Shown here in pieces: positions 25,870 to 34,418 of a stretch of 64,000 nt of DNA. This stretch comes from Actinacidiphila guanduensis (GTDB lineage Bacteria; Actinomycetota; Actinomycetes; Streptomycetales; Streptomycetaceae). The stretch lies in contig NZ_FNIE01000020.1 of the NCBI RefSeq assembly GCF_900103985.1, forward strand, positions 43,590-107,589. The letters are read 5' to 3'. Position 1 is the first letter of the stretch; every line of letters starts with the position of its first letter. The position numbers and the translations under genes are program-made. The notes under the pieces were generated by a model. It searched no databases and had not been told where the DNA came from. It saw only the letters and a program-made list of their open reading frames with translations.

Positions 25870-27392
25870 ACCGGCTCCCCCTGCGCTCGCGGCTGGCGAT
25901 CCTGACGGCCGCGGCGGTCGCGGTCGCCGTCGCGGTGGCCGCGCTGGCCTGCTGGCTGATCACCCGCAATGAGCTGAACTCCCAGATGGACAGCTCGCTG
26001 CGGCAGAGCCAGCAGGTCGCGCTGCGCGCCCTGCGCGACAGCCTGCCCAGCGGCGGGGTGGGCCACTGCGCGCCCAGCCAGATCGTCGGCCAGTCCAACC
26101 AGTACGGCGTGAACCCCTCCAACGTGCTGGCCCAGCTGGTCACCTCCGACGGCATCGCCTGCCCGGTCACCGGCGGCGGCACCTTCGCCGTCAACGCCAC
26201 CGACCGGGCCATCGCCGCCGCCTCCGCGCAGCAGCCCCGCTCGGAGATCCACACCGTGCGCGCCGCCCACCAGCACACCCTGCGCGTCTACACCGCGAGC
26301 ACGAACCTCGAACTGCTGGACGGCCGGCCGCTGGCGCTCTCGGTGGCCCGCCCGCTCAGCGACGTCACCGGGCCGCTCACCGAGCTGGCGTGGGTGCTGC
26401 TCGCGGTGACCGGCGTCGGTGTCCTGGGCGCCGCGAGCACCGGCTTGCTGGTCGCCCGCGCCGGGCTGCGGCCGGTGGACGCCCTCACCGGGACGGTGGA
26501 GCACATCGCCCGCACCGAGGACCTCAGCGTGCGCATCCCGGTGGAGGGGCAGGACGAGATCGCCCGGCTGTCGGCGTCCTTCAACGCGATGACGGCCGCG
26601 CTCGCCTCCTCCCGCGACCGCCAGCAGCAGCTGATCGCCGACGCGGGCCACGAGCTGCGCACCCCGCTGACCAGCCTGCGCACCAACATCGAGCTGCTGG
26701 AGCGCAGCGAGGCGACCGGCCGGGCACTGCCGCCGGAGGACCGCCGCGAGCTGCTGTCCTCGGTGAAGGCGCAGGTGACGGAGCTGGCCGCGCTCATCGG
26801 CGACCTGCAGGAGCTCTCCCGTCCCGACCCCGGGCGCACCCTCCAGGTGGTGGCGCTGCACGAGGTGACCGACACCGCGCTGACCCGGGCCCGGCTGCGC
26901 GGCCGCGACCTGCGGATCAGCGCGGACGTGGCGCCCTGGTTCGTCCGCGCAGAGGCGCCCGCGCTGGAGCGGGCGATCGTGAACCTGCTGGACAACGCGG
27001 TGAAGTTCTCGCCCCCCGGCGGCGAGATCGAGGTGCGGCTGCAGCAGGGCGTGCTGACCGTGCGCGACCACGGGCCGGGCATCGCCGAGGAGGAGCTGCC
27101 GCACGTCTTCGAGCGCTTCTGGCGCTCGCCCTCGGCCCGCTCCTTGCCCGGCAGCGGCCTGGGCCTGTCGATCGTGGCCCGCACCGCCCAGCAGTCCGGC
27201 GGCGAGGTCTCGCTCTCCCGGGCGCCGGGCGGCGGCACCCTGGCGACTTTGCGGTTGCCGGGTGCCCCGGTGGCCCCGCCGCCGACCCCGCCGGGGGCGG
27301 GCGAGGATTCCGGCGGCGCGCCGGAGGACGGACCGGACGGGCCGGAGGGCCGCGAGGGGCCCGGCAGCGCGGAGGGCATCGGCGGCGCGTAG
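25866..27392 (+). CDS. Membrane sensor histidine kinase, partner of the preceding regulator
   Basis: The 508-residue protein has TM1 (about 10-35), an extracytoplasmic sensor domain of about 115 residues with two cysteines (VGHCAPS and IACPVTG) that could form a disulfide, TM2 and a HAMP linker. The H-box is IADAGHELRTPLTSL with His262. The N-box NLLDNAVKFS and G-boxes DHGPGI and GSGLGLSIV follow. The last 50 residues are Pro/Gly/Glu-rich. The GTG at 25866 overlaps the regulator's stop (GTGA). The signal is unknown. Confidence 0.92.
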   Translation: MNRLPLRSRLAILTAAAVAVAVAVAALACWLITRNELNSQMDSSLRQSQQVALRALRDSLPSGGVGHCAPSQIVGQSNQYGVNPSNVLAQLVTSDGIACPVTGGGTFAVNATDRAIAAASAQQPRSEIHTVRAAHQHTLRVYTASTNLELLDGRPLALSVARPLSDVTGPLTELAWVLLAVTGVGVLGAASTGLLVARAGLRPVDALTGTVEHIARTEDLSVRIPVEGQDEIARLSASFNAMTAALASSRDRQQQLIADAGHELRTPLTSLRTNIELLERSEATGRALPPEDRRELLSSVKAQVTELAALIGDLQELSRPDPGRTLQVVALHEVTDTALTRARLRGRDLRISADVAPWFVRAEAPALERAIVNLLDNAVKFSPPGGEIEVRLQQGVLTVRDHGPGIAEEELPHVFERFWRSPSARSLPGSGLGLSIVARTAQQSGGEVSLSRAPGGGTLATLRLPGAPVAPPPTPPGAGEDSGGAPEDGPDGPEGREGPGSAEGIGGA

Positions 27393-27520
27393 CCCCCTCG
27401 GCCGGGTGGCCGGATCACGGTGGACCGCGTCTCACAATGTCTCACCATACGGAACACTCTGTCTCACAGAGTGAATCCTCGCCATAGTTGGATGCACCAT
27501 CCACCGAGGAGGTGCACCCC

Positions 27521-28738
27521 ATGCGCCGCTGGCTGATGCTGGCCCTGGGCACCGCGGCACAGACCGCCGCGTGCGCGTTCGTGTACGGCATCCCGTACCT
27601 CGCCGCCACCCTGCGCACCAAGGAGCACCTCTCGCTCACGCAGGTCGGGCTCCTGGTGGCCGCGCCCACCGCGGGCCTGGTGCTCGCCCTCTACCTGTGG
27701 GGCGCGGCCGCCGACCGCTGGGGCGAGCGGGTGGTGATCGCCGTCGGCCTGGGCGCCGCGGCCGGCGCGCTGGCCGCGGCCGCCTGGGCGGCGCACGGGA
27801 TGGTCGCGCTGGGGCTGCTGCTGGTCCTCGCCGGCGCCGCCGGCGCCTCGGTCTACTCCGCCAGCGGACGCCTGGTGATGGGCTGGTTCTCCGCCAGGGA
27901 GCGCGGTCTGGCGATGGGCATCCGCCAGACCTCCACCCCGCTCGGCATGGGGGTCGCCGCGCTGGCCATGCCGCCGCTGTCGGACGCGCACGGCGTCGGC
28001 GGCGCCATGGGGTTCCTCGCGGTGACCTGCGGGGTGATCGCCGTGCTGATCGCGCTCTTCGCCGCCGACCCCGCCCGTACCGCCAAGGCCGCCGCCGAGC
28101 CGGCGCCCAACCCGTACCGCGGCTCCACCGTGCTGTGGCGGGTGCACGGCTCGGCCGCGCTGCTGGTGATCCCGCAGTTCACCGCGGGTGCCTTCGCGCT
28201 GGTGCTGCTGGTGGACGTCCGCGGCTGGTCGCCCGTGCACGCCGGGCAGCTGATCGCCGTCGCCCAAGGGCTGGGCGCCCTGTCCCGCATCCTGGTCGGC
28301 CGCTGGTCGGACGCCGTGGGCAGCAGGCTGCGGCCGATGCGGCAGCTCGCCCTGCTGACCGCGGCCGTGGTCGGGGCGACCGCGCTGGCCACCGGCTTCC
28401 CCTCGGCCCTGACCCCGCCGCTGCTGGTCGCCGCCATCGCGCTGACCGCCAGCACCAACGGCCTGTCCTTCACCGCCACCGCCGAGCGGGCCGGGCCCGC
28501 CTGGTCCGGGCGCGCGCTCGGCGTGCACAACACGGGCCAGAACCTCACCGCGGCCCTGGTCCCGCCGGTGATGGCCGCCGTCATCTCCGCCACCGCCTAC
28601 TGGCCGGCCTTCACGCTGGCCGCCCTGACCGCATGCGTCTCGGCCGCCCTGGTGCCGCTTCCGGCCGCTTCGGCCGATCGGAGCAGGGCCGCCCGGGAAT
28701 CGGGCCCGGCGGTGGTCGTACGATCACGGCATGAGTGA
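27521..28738 (+). CDS. Major facilitator superfamily transporter
   Basis: The 405-residue protein has about 12 membrane helices. The MFS loop motif between helices 2 and 3 reads WGAAADRWGER, and a second-half counterpart is VGRWSDAVGSR. A single-carrier exporter or organic-anion carrier of the CynX or NNP-like type is possible; substrate is not apparent. ATG 27521 has GGAGG 8 nt upstream. It overlaps mshD by 8 nt, so the two are probably one transcript. Confidence 0.85.
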   Translation: MRRWLMLALGTAAQTAACAFVYGIPYLAATLRTKEHLSLTQVGLLVAAPTAGLVLALYLWGAAADRWGERVVIAVGLGAAAGALAAAAWAAHGMVALGLLLVLAGAAGASVYSASGRLVMGWFSARERGLAMGIRQTSTPLGMGVAALAMPPLSDAHGVGGAMGFLAVTCGVIAVLIALFAADPARTAKAAAEPAPNPYRGSTVLWRVHGSAALLVIPQFTAGAFALVLLVDVRGWSPVHAGQLIAVAQGLGALSRILVGRWSDAVGSRLRPMRQLALLTAAVVGATALATGFPSALTPPLLVAAIALTASTNGLSFTATAERAGPAWSGRALGVHNTGQNLTAALVPPVMAAVISATAYWPAFTLAALTACVSAALVPLPAASADRSRAARESGPAVVVRSRHE

Positions 28739-29660
28739 CCGTCGTATCGAGACGCGGGCCGAGCCGACCGACGAGCAGGGGCGGGCGGTCCTCGCGCTGA
28801 TCGGGGAGGCCGCCGCCGAGGACGGCCAGCCGGCCGTCTCCGAGCAGGGCCGGCTGCGGCTGCGCGGGGGCGCCAGGCCGGGTGTGCAGCACCTGCTGCT
28901 GTGGGTGCCGGGCGAGGCCGGCGAGGAGCTGGCCGGGTACGGGCAGATCGACGCGACCGACCCCGTGGAGGCGCCCGCCGGCGAACTCGTCGTCCACCCG
29001 CGGCACCGGCTGCACGGCCACGGGCGCGCCCTGGGCCAGGAGATGCTGGGCGCCACCGGCAAGCGGCTGCGGGTGTGGGCGCACGGCGGGCACCCCGCTG
29101 CCCGGCACCTCGCCGTCCAGCTCGGCCTGAAGCTCTTCCGTGAGCTGCGGCAGATGCGGCGGCCGCTGGGGCCGGACACGGAGGGGCTCGAGGGGCTGGC
29201 CGAGCCGGTGCTGCCCGAGGGCGTCACCGTGCGGACCTTCGTGCCGGGGCGGGACGAGGAGGCGTGGCTCGCGGTCAACGCGGCGGCCTTCGCCCACCAC
29301 CCCGAGCAGGGGTCGCTGACCCTCCAGGACCTGCGGGACCGGCAGGCCGAGCCGTGGTTCGACCCCGCGGGCTTCTTCCTCGCCTTCCGCGGCGAGGAGC
29401 TCGTCGGCTTCCACTGGACGAAGGTGCACGCCGCCGAGCGGCTCGGCGAGGTGTACGTCGTCGGGGTCGCCCCCGGCGCCCAGGGCGGCGGCCTCGGCCG
29501 CGCCCTCACCACGATCGGCCTGCGCCACCTCGCCCTCGACCGGCACCTCCCCACGGCCATGCTCTACGTCGACGCCGACAACGGGCCGGCCGTCGCCGTC
29601 TACGAACGGCTCGGCTTCCACACCCACGAGCTCGACCTGATGTACCGCACCGAGAGCTAG
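28731..29660 (+). CDS. mshD: Mycothiol synthase (tandem GNAT acetyltransferase)
   Basis: The 309-residue protein has two GNAT domains. The C-terminal one carries the acetyl-CoA loop VGVAPGAQGGGLGRALT and ends YVDADNGPAVAVYERLGFHT, both typical of MshD. The enzyme transfers acetyl from acetyl-CoA to Cys-GlcN-Ins, the last step of mycothiol synthesis, the main low-molecular-weight thiol of actinobacteria. Length and start (MSDRRIETRAEPTDEQ) fit the family. It starts inside the 3' end of the MFS gene. Confidence 0.93.
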   Translation: MSDRRIETRAEPTDEQGRAVLALIGEAAAEDGQPAVSEQGRLRLRGGARPGVQHLLLWVPGEAGEELAGYGQIDATDPVEAPAGELVVHPRHRLHGHGRALGQEMLGATGKRLRVWAHGGHPAARHLAVQLGLKLFRELRQMRRPLGPDTEGLEGLAEPVLPEGVTVRTFVPGRDEEAWLAVNAAAFAHHPEQGSLTLQDLRDRQAEPWFDPAGFFLAFRGEELVGFHWTKVHAAERLGEVYVVGVAPGAQGGGLGRALTTIGLRHLALDRHLPTAMLYVDADNGPAVAVYERLGFHTHELDLMYRTES

Positions 29661-29669
29661 CCGCTCGGG

Positions 29670-29822
29670 CCGCACGGGGGGTTCCCGTGACCGCCCGGGG
29701 CACGGCGCGGCCCCCGCCGGGGGCTCCCGGTGACCGCCGGGGCACGGTGCGGCTCCCGCGGGGACTTCCCGGTGACCGCCGGGGTGCGGCGCGGCTCCCG
29801 CCGGGGGGGTCCGCTGCCGCGG
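29670..29822 (+). repeat. 42-nt tandem repeat array
   Basis: Units starting at 29697, 29739 and 29781 have an exact 42-nt period. They share GGGGCACGGCGCGG, CTCCCGCCGGGGG and CCCGGTGACCGCC with a few substitutions, and a partial unit precedes them. The array begins just after the mshD stop. It ends in CCGCTGCCGCGGA, which is mirrored by TCCGCGGCAGCGG at 30014. Confidence 0.8.
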
Positions 29823-29830
29823 ATGGCACG

Positions 29831-29998
29831 TTTTTTGAGGGGCGCTGGGGGTACCTCCCAGGCGAAGCTCTGGGGGAGGAACTGCGCGCGCAATGGGGAC
29901 GGTGGTGGGCTTCGCCACCGGCCGAAAGGGGCAGCCCGGTCCGCTCCGGACCACCCGCCGGAACATGGCTGGTCGCGCAGTTCCCCGCGCCCCTTAGG
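29831..29998. repeat. Dispersed Streptomyces-type repeat forming a large imperfect inverted repeat
   Basis: The left arm contains GAGGGGCGCTGGGGG and GGGGGAGGAACTGCGCGCG. The right arm contains TGGTCGCGCAGTTCCCCGCG followed by CCCCTTA, so the ends can pair, and CTTCGCCACCGG lies in the centre. The cores match the 18.2-18.4 kb and 1.5 kb copies. It probably serves as a bidirectional 3' processing or termination element after mshD. Confidence 0.75.
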
Positions 29999-30013
29999 TG
30001 TCACCCCGTACCC

Positions 30014-30145
30014 TCCGCGGCAGCGGCACCGTACCCCCGGGCGGGAGCACTGAACCTTTGCCTGCGGCAGCGGCACCGCACTCCGGGCGGGAGCCCGGAA
30101 CCCCCGTCGGGAGCGGCACCGTAGCCCCCGGGCGGGGCCCGCTCG
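30014..30145 (+). repeat. Second tandem array, partly inverted relative to the first
   Basis: Three imperfect units begin near 30021, 30068 and 30111 (period 43-47 nt) and share AGCGGCACCG and CCCGGGCGGGAGC. The unit resembles the reverse complement of the 42-nt array at 29.7 kb. The 13-nt ends 29811-29823 and 30014-30026 are exact inverted repeats. Confidence 0.7.
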
Positions 30146-30198
30146 GCCAAAAAGCGCCGCCCGCGGAGGGCATGTCGGTCGCCTGGCGGCCATGGGCT

Positions 30199-30231
30199 AT
30201 TCACTGTTGGTTCAAAAAAGCTTGCAAACAT
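30199..30231 (+). promoter_or_regulatory. PHO box upstream of ppk
   Basis: Three consecutive 11-nt units, ATTCACTGTTG, GTTCAAAAAAG and CTTGCAAACAT, match the direct-repeat layout of PhoP binding sites (unit GTTCACCnnnn). The middle unit is the best match. The site is about 155 nt before the ppk start. PhoP control of ppk is established in S. lividans, so this is the likely site here. Confidence 0.7.
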
Positions 30232-30384
30232 CACGGGATGCAGCCCCATGTCCCACACCCCTCCCACCCGCCCGACCTGCCGGAACCCTCAGGTGCACGG
30301 GACAATGGAGCGACAGCGGACGTCCGCCGTCCGCGTGCCGCCCATGGGGCTGACGCGCCGGACACGGAGGAGGGCTCGGAACTC

Positions 30385-32628
30385 ATGGCCCAGACCAACC
30401 ACCCCAGCGTTCCCACCCAGCACTCGCAAGCCACCGGCGAGAGCGGCCGCAGCGGAACGGGCACGGCCCGCGAGGGCGCGTTCCGGCCACGCGTCGTCCC
30501 CGACCTGGAGCCCGAACCGCCCGGCCTGGACGCCGCCGGCGAGGAGTTCGGCGAGGAGCTGCCGCAGGGCCGCTTCCTGGACCGCGAGCGCAGCTGGCTC
30601 GCCTTCAACGAGCGGGTGCTGGAACTCGCGGAGGACCCCGCGACCCCCCTGCTGGAGCGGGCGAACTTCCTGGCGATCTTCGCCAGCAACCTGGACGAGT
30701 TCTTCATGGTCCGCGTGGCCGGCCTCAAGCGCCGCATGGCCACCGGCGTGGCCACCCGCTCGGCCTCGGGCCTGCAGCCCCGCGACGTGCTGGACCTCAT
30801 CCTCACCCGGTCCCGCGAGCTCATGGCCCGCCACGCGGCCTGCTTCCAGAACGACGTGGCCCCCCAGCTCGCCGACGAGGGCATCCACCTGATCCGCTGG
30901 GGCGACCTGACCGGCCAGGAGCAGGCGCGGCTGGCCACCCTCTTCCGGCAGCAGATCTTCCCGGTGCTCACCCCGCTGGCCGTGGACCCCGCGCACCCCT
31001 TCCCGTACATCTCCGGGCTGTCGCTGAACCTCGCGGTCGTGGTGCGCAACCCCGTCTCCGGGCACGAGCACTTCGCCCGGGTGAAGGTGCCGCCGATCCT
31101 GTCCCGGCTGCTGGAGGCGAGCCCGCAGCGGTACGTCCCGCTGGAGGACGTCATCGCCGCGCACCTCGACGAGCTGTTCCCGGGCATGGAGGTCCTGGAC
31201 CACCACATGTTCCGGGTCACCCGCAACGAGGACCTGGAGGTCGAGGAGGACGACGCGGAGAACCTGCTCCAGGCCCTGGAGAAGGAGCTCATGCGGCGCC
31301 GCTTCGGCCCGCCGGTGCGCCTGGAGGTCGAGGAGTCGATCGCCCCGCGGGTGCTCGACCTGCTCGTCCACGAGCTGAAGATGAAGCACACCGAGGTCTA
31401 CCCGCTGCCCGGCCCGCTCGACCTGACCGGCCTGTTCGCCATCGCCCGGCTGGACCGCGAGGAGCTGAAGTTCCCGCCCTTCGTCGCCGGCACCCACCGG
31501 GACCTGGCCGAGGTGGAGTCCGCCTCCGCGCCGGACATCTTCGCCGCCATGCGGGAGCGGGACATCCTGCTGCACCACCCGTACGACTCCTTCTCCACCT
31601 CGGTGCAGGCATTCCTGGACCAGGCCGCCGCCGACCCGGACGTGCTGGCCATCAAGCAGACCCTGTACCGCACCTCGGGCGACTCGCCGATCGTGGACGC
31701 CCTGATCGACGCCGCCGAGGCCGGCAAGCAGGTCCTGGTGCTGGTGGAGATCAAGGCGCGCTTCGACGAGCAGGCCAACATCAAGTGGGCCCGCAAACTG
31801 GAGGAGGCCGGCTGCCACGTCGTCTACGGCCTGGTGGGCCTCAAGACGCACTGCAAGCTGTCGCTGGTGGTCCGCCAGGAGGGCGACACCCTGCGCCGCT
31901 ACAGCCACGTCGGCACCGGCAATTACCACCCCAAGACCGCGCGGCTGTACGAGGACCTGGGCCTGCTCACCGCCGACCCGCAGGTGGGCGCCGACCTCTC
32001 GCACCTGTTCAACCGGCTGTCCGGCTACTCCCGGCGGGAGGCGTACAACCGCCTGCTGGTCGCCCCGCGCAGCCTGCGCGACGGCCTGGTGCAGCGGATA
32101 CTCGCCGAGATAGGCCACCACCGGGCCGGCCGCCCGGCCCACGTGCGGATGAAGCTCAACTCGATCGTCGACGAGACGGTCATCGACGCCCTCTACCGGG
32201 CCTCGCAGGCCGGGGTGCCGGTCGACATCTGGGTTCGCGGGATCTGCGCGGTCCGCCCGGGTGTGCCGGGGCTGTCGGAGAACATCCGCGTGCGCAGCGT
32301 GCTCGGCCGCTTCCTGGAGCACTCGCGGGTCTTCGTGTTCGGCAACGGCGGCGAGCCCGAGGTGTGGCTGGGCAGCGCGGACATGATGCACCGCAACCTC
32401 GACCGGCGGATCGAGGCGCTGGTCCGGGTCGCCGACCCCGGCCACCGGGCCACGCTCAACCAACTGCTGGAGACGGGCATGTCGGACACCACCTCGTCCT
32501 GGCACCTGGCAGCGGACGGGGAGTGGACCCGGCACGCCACCGATCCGGACGGCCGCCCGCTGCGCAACGTCCAGGAAATGCTCATCGACGCCCGGAGGCG
32601 CCGGCGTGGCCCGTCAGCAGCAACATAG
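30385..32628 (+). CDS. ppk: Polyphosphate kinase (PPK1)
   Basis: The 747-residue enzyme makes polyphosphate reversibly from ATP. PPK1 landmarks are in order: N-domain RFLDRERSWLAFNERVLELA, the tunnel and middle domain, the phospho-acceptor His508 in YSHVGTGNYHPKTARL, and the second catalytic histidine, His646, in FLEHSRVFVF. The N-terminus before RFLDRE is about 60 residues of variable sequence. I chose ATG 30385 (MAQTNHPSV) with GGAGGAG upstream; a longer N-terminus from ATG 30238 is possible. It overlaps the CHAD gene by 23 nt and has a PHO box upstream. Confidence 0.95.
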   Translation: MAQTNHPSVPTQHSQATGESGRSGTGTAREGAFRPRVVPDLEPEPPGLDAAGEEFGEELPQGRFLDRERSWLAFNERVLELAEDPATPLLERANFLAIFASNLDEFFMVRVAGLKRRMATGVATRSASGLQPRDVLDLILTRSRELMARHAACFQNDVAPQLADEGIHLIRWGDLTGQEQARLATLFRQQIFPVLTPLAVDPAHPFPYISGLSLNLAVVVRNPVSGHEHFARVKVPPILSRLLEASPQRYVPLEDVIAAHLDELFPGMEVLDHHMFRVTRNEDLEVEEDDAENLLQALEKELMRRRFGPPVRLEVEESIAPRVLDLLVHELKMKHTEVYPLPGPLDLTGLFAIARLDREELKFPPFVAGTHRDLAEVESASAPDIFAAMRERDILLHHPYDSFSTSVQAFLDQAAADPDVLAIKQTLYRTSGDSPIVDALIDAAEAGKQVLVLVEIKARFDEQANIKWARKLEEAGCHVVYGLVGLKTHCKLSLVVRQEGDTLRRYSHVGTGNYHPKTARLYEDLGLLTADPQVGADLSHLFNRLSGYSRREAYNRLLVAPRSLRDGLVQRILAEIGHHRAGRPAHVRMKLNSIVDETVIDALYRASQAGVPVDIWVRGICAVRPGVPGLSENIRVRSVLGRFLEHSRVFVFGNGGEPEVWLGSADMMHRNLDRRIEALVRVADPGHRATLNQLLETGMSDTTSSWHLAADGEWTRHATDPDGRPLRNVQEMLIDARRRRRGPSAAT

Positions 32629-33700
32629 CGACCTGCTCGCGCAGGAGATCCCCGGCCAGCCGGGCGACGGTAGTGACACGGGGAGCACAGCGGTGATCGT
32701 CAGCACGGGGGCGGAGCACGCGAGCGCGGGCGAGGCACTGGCCGGCTACCTCAGGACGCAGGCGACCGCGTTCCTGCGCGGCCTGGGCATGCGCGGGGAG
32801 GCCGAGGCCGAGGCCGACGCCCTGCTGCGGGCCAGTGCCCGGCGGATCGCCGGGGCCCTGCACACCTACGCCGACCTCGCCGACCCGGCCTGGGCCGAGC
32901 CGATGCGGGCCGAGCTGAGCTGGCTGGCCGCCACGCTGGGCCGCGAGCCGCAGTACGTGGGGCGGCTCACCCGGCTGCTGGACGCGCTGCGGCGGCTGTC
33001 GGCCGCGATGCCCGCCGAGGACCCGGCGGCCGTGCAGGCGGCGGCCGGTCCCGGCGCCGGCCGGGCCACGGCCGCCCCCGCCCCGCTGGCCGTCGGCGCC
33101 GCCCGGGCGGCCGCGCTGCTGGAGCGGCAGCTCACCCTCGCCAGGACCCGCGCGCACTCGGCGACCCTGCAGGCCATGGGCTCGGCACGGTTCCACGCCC
33201 TGGCCGACTCCATCGCGGTGCTCGCCTCCGAGGTGCCGCTGACGCCCGCGGCCGCCGGCCCCGTGGCCGAGGTGCTGCCGCCCCTTGCCGCGCAGGCGCA
33301 CACCCGGCTGGCCGAGGCGGCCGGCACCCTGCCGCTGCGGCGGGCCGGGCACCCGTACAACGCGGAGGCGGTACAGGCCGCGCTCGGCGCCGAACTCACC
33401 GCGGACCTGCAGGACGCGCCCTGGCACCAGGTGCGCATCCTGCTGCGGCTGAGCCGGTACGCCGCCGAGGTGCCCGGCTCCGGCGGGCGGGTCGCGGTGC
33501 CCGCGCCCCGGCTCTCCGAGGCGGCGGCGGTGCTGCAGCGGCACCACGAGGCCGCGGAGTCGGCCTCCGCGGTCGCCGCGGCGGCCCGCACCCCGCGGAT
33601 AGCGCCGGCCACCGCGTACGCCCTCGGGGTGCTCCACGCCGACCAGCGGCACGAGGTGGAGGCGGCCAGGTTCGCCTTCTCGCGGCTGTGGCAGGCGTGA
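32606..33700 (+). CDS. CHAD-domain protein (polyphosphate-binding)
   Basis: The 364-residue, almost all-helical protein has conserved His and Arg/Lys positions typical of CHAD domains in two repeated halves, for example EPMRAELSWLAATLGREPQY and WHQVRILLRLSRYAAEVPG. CHAD proteins bind polyphosphate granules. Its GTG start lies inside the last 23 nt of ppk, so it is translationally coupled to polyphosphate synthesis. A Pro/Ala-rich linker (about 140-165) separates the halves. Confidence 0.87.
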   Translation: MARQQQHSDLLAQEIPGQPGDGSDTGSTAVIVSTGAEHASAGEALAGYLRTQATAFLRGLGMRGEAEAEADALLRASARRIAGALHTYADLADPAWAEPMRAELSWLAATLGREPQYVGRLTRLLDALRRLSAAMPAEDPAAVQAAAGPGAGRATAAPAPLAVGAARAAALLERQLTLARTRAHSATLQAMGSARFHALADSIAVLASEVPLTPAAAGPVAEVLPPLAAQAHTRLAEAAGTLPLRRAGHPYNAEAVQAALGAELTADLQDAPWHQVRILLRLSRYAAEVPGSGGRVAVPAPRLSEAAAVLQRHHEAAESASAVAAAARTPRIAPATAYALGVLHADQRHEVEAARFAFSRLWQA

Positions 33701-33775
33701 GGTGACGGTCCTTCACGGGCCGGTGCGGAGGCGGCCCGTACGGCCCGGGGTGTCCAGGGAGGAGGCGGCGGTCCG

Positions 33776-34183
33776 ATGAGCGAGGAGACGGCAGTCAAGG
33801 CAGCCGGCACCGTGCTGTGGCGGCGCGCGCCGCACGGCGGCCTGGAGGTCGCGCTGGTGCACCGGCCGCGCTACGACGACTGGAGCCTGCCCAAGGGAAA
33901 GCTCAAGCACGGCGAGGACTTCGCGGCCGCCGCCCGGCGGGAGACCGCGGAGGAGACGGGGATGGAGTGCGTGCTCGGCAGCCCCCTGCCGGCCACGTAC
34001 TACTGGACGGCCGGCCGGCCCAAGGAGGTCCGCTACTGGGCCGCCGAGGCGGTCGGGGGCGCCTTCGCCCCCTCCCGCGAGGTCGACCGCATGGTGTGGC
34101 TGCCGCCCGCCGAGGCCCGCCGGCGGCTGACCCACCCACGCGACACTTCTCTGATCACGGCGCTGCTGTCCGCGCTGGGGTGA
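33776..34183 (+). CDS. Nudix hydrolase
   Basis: The 135-residue protein has a complete Nudix box at residues 41-63 (GKLKHGED...RRETAEETGM; G-x5-E-x7-REUxEExGU). It probably hydrolyses a nucleoside diphosphate derivative or an inositol/polyphosphate-type compound. Position between ppk/CHAD and pst suggests phosphate metabolism, and related actinobacterial proteins are MutT-like. ATG 33776 follows GGAGGAGG. Confidence 0.88.
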   Translation: MSEETAVKAAGTVLWRRAPHGGLEVALVHRPRYDDWSLPKGKLKHGEDFAAAARRETAEETGMECVLGSPLPATYYWTAGRPKEVRYWAAEAVGGAFAPSREVDRMVWLPPAEARRRLTHPRDTSLITALLSALG

Positions 34184-34264
34184 TCCCGGCGGCCGCATGC
34201 CGGGAGCACCGCGTGGCCGCATCATCACCTTTCGCCACATCGCGCCACCACACCGACGGGCGAG

Positions 34265-34319
34265 GTTCACCGCGCGTTCACCTCCACCCGGAGGTCGCTT
34301 CACCTGATCTGCCTAATTT
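34265..34319 (+). promoter_or_regulatory. PHO box and -10 region of pstS
   Basis: GTTCACCGCGC (34265-34275) and GTTCACCTCCA (34276-34286) are two near-perfect 11-nt PhoP direct-repeat units. A degenerate unit (34287-34297) and a fourth, CTTCACCTGAT (34298-34308), stay in the same 11-nt register. TAATTT at 34314-34319 is a plausible -10 box, placing the PHO box over the -35 region, as expected for PhoP activation under phosphate limitation. Confidence 0.88.
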
Positions 34320-34418
34320 CGGCCGTACCGGTGCGCACCAGCCGCCGGGTGGATGCAGATACCCCAACCCTCTGCTTCGCCGTCCACACCGGCGGGCTCT
34401 TGGAAGGAACACACGAAG

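Noticed and set aside
29670..30145. A CRISPR array
   Set aside because: Units are contiguous 42-47-nt tandem repeats without unique spacers, and no cas genes are near.
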